Below, in pieces: positions 5,854 through 7,356 of a DNA stretch of 7,356 nucleotides. The stretch is from an uncultured Actinomycetes bacterium (GTDB taxonomy: Bacteria > Actinomycetota > Actinomycetes > S36-B12). The first letter of the stretch is position 1; each line of letters opens with the position of its first letter. Both the position numbers and the translations under genes were made by a program. The stretch spans positions 1-7,356 of the forward strand of contig CALFIA010000318.1 of NCBI GenBank assembly GCA_937876275.1, read 5' to 3'. The notes under the pieces are model-generated. The model searched no databases and had not been told where the DNA came from. It saw nothing but the letters and a program-made list of their open reading frames with translations.

Positions 5854-7356
5854 CTACTTCTTGCTTGCCTCGAGCAGCAGCGTGGCAACGTCGACAACCT
5901 CGACGCCTTCGGCCACGCCCTCGGACTGGCGGGCGGTGACGGCGTCATTGAGCATGACGGAGCAGAAAGGGCAGCCCACGGCGATCTTCGACGCACCGGT
6001 GGCGATGGCCTCGTCGCCGCGGTTCTTGTTGATCTGGGTGCCGATCTTCTCCTCCATCCACATGCGAGCGCCACCGGCGCCGCAGCAGAAGGACTTGTCG
6101 CCATGGCGAGGCATCTCGACCTTGGTGGCGCCGGTCGATTCGATGAGCTCGCGTGGCGGCACGTACACATTGTTGTGACGGCCCAGGTAGCACGGGTCGT
6201 GATACGTGACAGTGGTGCCGACCTCGGAGACCGGGGTGAGACGACCTTCCTTGACCAACTGGCCGAGAAGCTCGGTGTGGTGCACGACCTCGTAGTTACC
6301 GCCAAGCTGCGGGTACTCACGCTTGAGAGTGTTCAGGCAGTGCGGGCAGGTCACGACGATCTTGGTCGCCTTGATCTCGTTGAGTACCTCGACGTTCTGC
6401 ATGGCCTGCATCTGGAAGAGGAACTCGTTGCCAGCACGACGTGCAGGATCACCGGTGCAGGTCTCGCCTTCACCGAGAACCATGAAGTTCACGCCGGCGA
6501 TGTTGAGGAGCTCGGCGACGTTCTTGGTGGTGCGCTTCGCGCGATCCTCGAATGCACCCGCGCAGCCGACCCAGAACAAGTAGTCGACGTCGGCGGGGAT
6601 TTCGTCCTCGCCTTCCATGCCGAATACCTTGACGTCGAAGTCGACCTCGGCGATCCAGGCGTTGCGATCGCTCGCGTTCATGCCCCACGGGTTGCCCTTG
6701 TTCTCAATGTTCTTGAACAGGCCGTTGAGCTCGCTTGGGAAATCTGTGGCGATCATGACCTGGTTACGGCGCATGTCGGCGATGTGGTCGATGTGCTCGA
6801 TATCGACCGGGCACTGATTCACGCAAGCACCGCACATGGTGCATGACCACAGAACGTCGTCAGCGATGATCGGAAGCTCTGCACCGGTCGAGCGGTGACC
6901 GTCGAAGGTGTAACCATCATCGCCTGCATGCTCACTGCCTTCACGGGAACCAATGAACGGGCGCATGACCTCGGTCTGCACGCTCTCGGGAAGCTTCGCG
7001 AGAACTTCCTCATTCACCTCACCGAGACCGGGATGAGTTCCCTTGGCAGCCTTGAGGTACGGGGCTTGCGCAAACATCGTGTCGCGCAGATCCATGATGA
7101 GCAGCTTCGGTGACAGCGGCTTCTCGGTGTTCCATGCGGGGCACTGCGACTGGCAGCGACCGCATTCGGTGCACGCCATGAAGTCGACGTAGTTCTTCCA
7201 GGTGAAGTCACCGATGTGACCCTTGCCGAATGATGCGTCGTCCGGCGGATCCTCGAAGTTGACCGGCTCGCCCTTGTAGTAGATCGGCAGCAGCGGACCA
7301 AGTGCATTAGGGCGACGCGAGGTGTAGACGTTCACCGGCGCTGCGCCAATGTGAAG
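5854..7356 (-). CDS. Membrane-associated Fe-S oxidoreductase with two CCG domains (heterodisulfide reductase-like, Rv0338c type), C-terminal part
   Basis: The frame is open from the right edge to TAG at 5854-5856, giving 500 visible residues. A GTG at 7333-7335 can be read as a start, but seven upstream in-frame codons (LHIGAAP) continue the protein to the edge; relatives carry an N-terminal multi-pass, probably haem-binding domain there, so this is taken as a truncated gene. Visible order by fragment residue: two [4Fe-4S] ferredoxin motifs, CTECGRCQSQCP (62-73; bases 7138-7173) and CTMCGACVNQCP (172-183; bases 6808-6843); a first CCG-type cysteine domain with C265, C300 (in CTG rather than CCG) and CPHC (337-340); and a second with C389, C424-C425-G and CPFC (462-465). 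CCG domains in heterodisulfide reductase, glycolate oxidase and lactate-utilisation subunits bind special Fe-S clusters and handle thiol or disulfide electron transfer. The fragment is cytoplasmic by composition. The actual electron donor and acceptor are unknown. It ends 5 bp from the shared terminator. Confidence 0.9.
   Translation of the reverse strand, partial: LHIGAAPVNVYTSRRPNALGPLLPIYYKGEPVNFEDPPDDASFGKGHIGDFTWKNYVDFMACTECGRCQSQCPAWNTEKPLSPKLLIMDLRDTMFAQAPYLKAAKGTHPGLGEVNEEVLAKLPESVQTEVMRPFIGSREGSEHAGDDGYTFDGHRSTGAELPIIADDVLWSCTMCGACVNQCPVDIEHIDHIADMRRNQVMIATDFPSELNGLFKNIENKGNPWGMNASDRNAWIAEVDFDVKVFGMEGEDEIPADVDYLFWVGCAGAFEDRAKRTTKNVAELLNIAGVNFMVLGEGETCTGDPARRAGNEFLFQMQAMQNVEVLNEIKATKIVVTCPHCLNTLKREYPQLGGNYEVVHHTELLGQLVKEGRLTPVSEVGTTVTYHDPCYLGRHNNVYVPPRELIESTGATKVEMPRHGDKSFCCGAGGARMWMEEKIGTQINKNRGDEAIATGASKIAVGCPFCSVMLNDAVTARQSEGVAEGVEVVDVATLLLEASKK

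Noticed and set aside
5821..6846. Plus-strand open frame of 341 codons opposite the Fe-S gene
   Set aside because: It starts inside the terminator loop, its protein has no recognisable motif, and the opposite strand carries a clear motif-rich gene over the whole stretch.
7333..7335. GTG as the true start of the Fe-S oxidoreductase
   Set aside because: Seven upstream in-frame codons stay open to the window edge and read like the family sequence, and known relatives have a large N-terminal membrane domain, so the gene is cut rather than short.
1..7356. CRISPR arrays, tRNA or rRNA genes, insertion sequences, phage or defence modules
   Set aside because: No spaced direct repeats, cloverleaf-like sequence, transposase or integrase motifs, or terminal inverted repeats were seen; nearly all the sequence is explained by five envelope or redox genes.

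Overview
The window looks like chromosomal DNA from an actinobacterium. It is moderately GC-rich by eye, three of the five genes start with GTG, two of those have no visible Shine-Dalgarno site but do have a TANNNT box where a leaderless transcript would need it, and the rightmost gene closely resembles the large membrane Fe-S oxidoreductase family known from Actinobacteria (the Mycobacterium tuberculosis Rv0338c type). The order and genus cannot be read from this window.

Layout from left to right: (1) the N-terminal 265 codons of a membrane acyltransferase (OafA/acyltransferase-3 type) on the minus strand, running off the left edge; (2) a 144-bp divergent control region; (3) a secreted formylglycine-type sulfatase with a Ser/Pro/Ala/Thr-rich tail, plus strand; (4) a 746-residue fusion of a GT2 glycosyltransferase and a TagF/TagB-like glycerophosphotransferase, minus strand, whose 3' end overlaps the sulfatase 3' end by 26 bp; (5) an 87-bp divergent control region; (6) a cytoplasmic PAPS-type sulfotransferase, plus strand; (7) a perfect 20-bp-stem terminator; (8) the C-terminal 500 residues of the Fe-S oxidoreductase, minus strand, running off the right edge.

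The first four genes read as part of a cell-envelope glycopolymer locus. The fusion protein would make or prime a glycosyl/polyol-phosphate polymer, the sulfotransferase would add sulfate inside the cell, the acyltransferase would add acyl groups at the membrane, and the exported sulfatase could remove sulfate outside. That joint role is inferred from neighbourhood and families; no substrate is shown by the sequence. The strong terminator separates this accessory-looking block from the Fe-S oxidoreductase, which looks like conserved energy or redox metabolism.

No tRNA, rRNA, CRISPR array, transposase, integrase or attachment site was seen. No gene-free stretch is longer than 300 bp.
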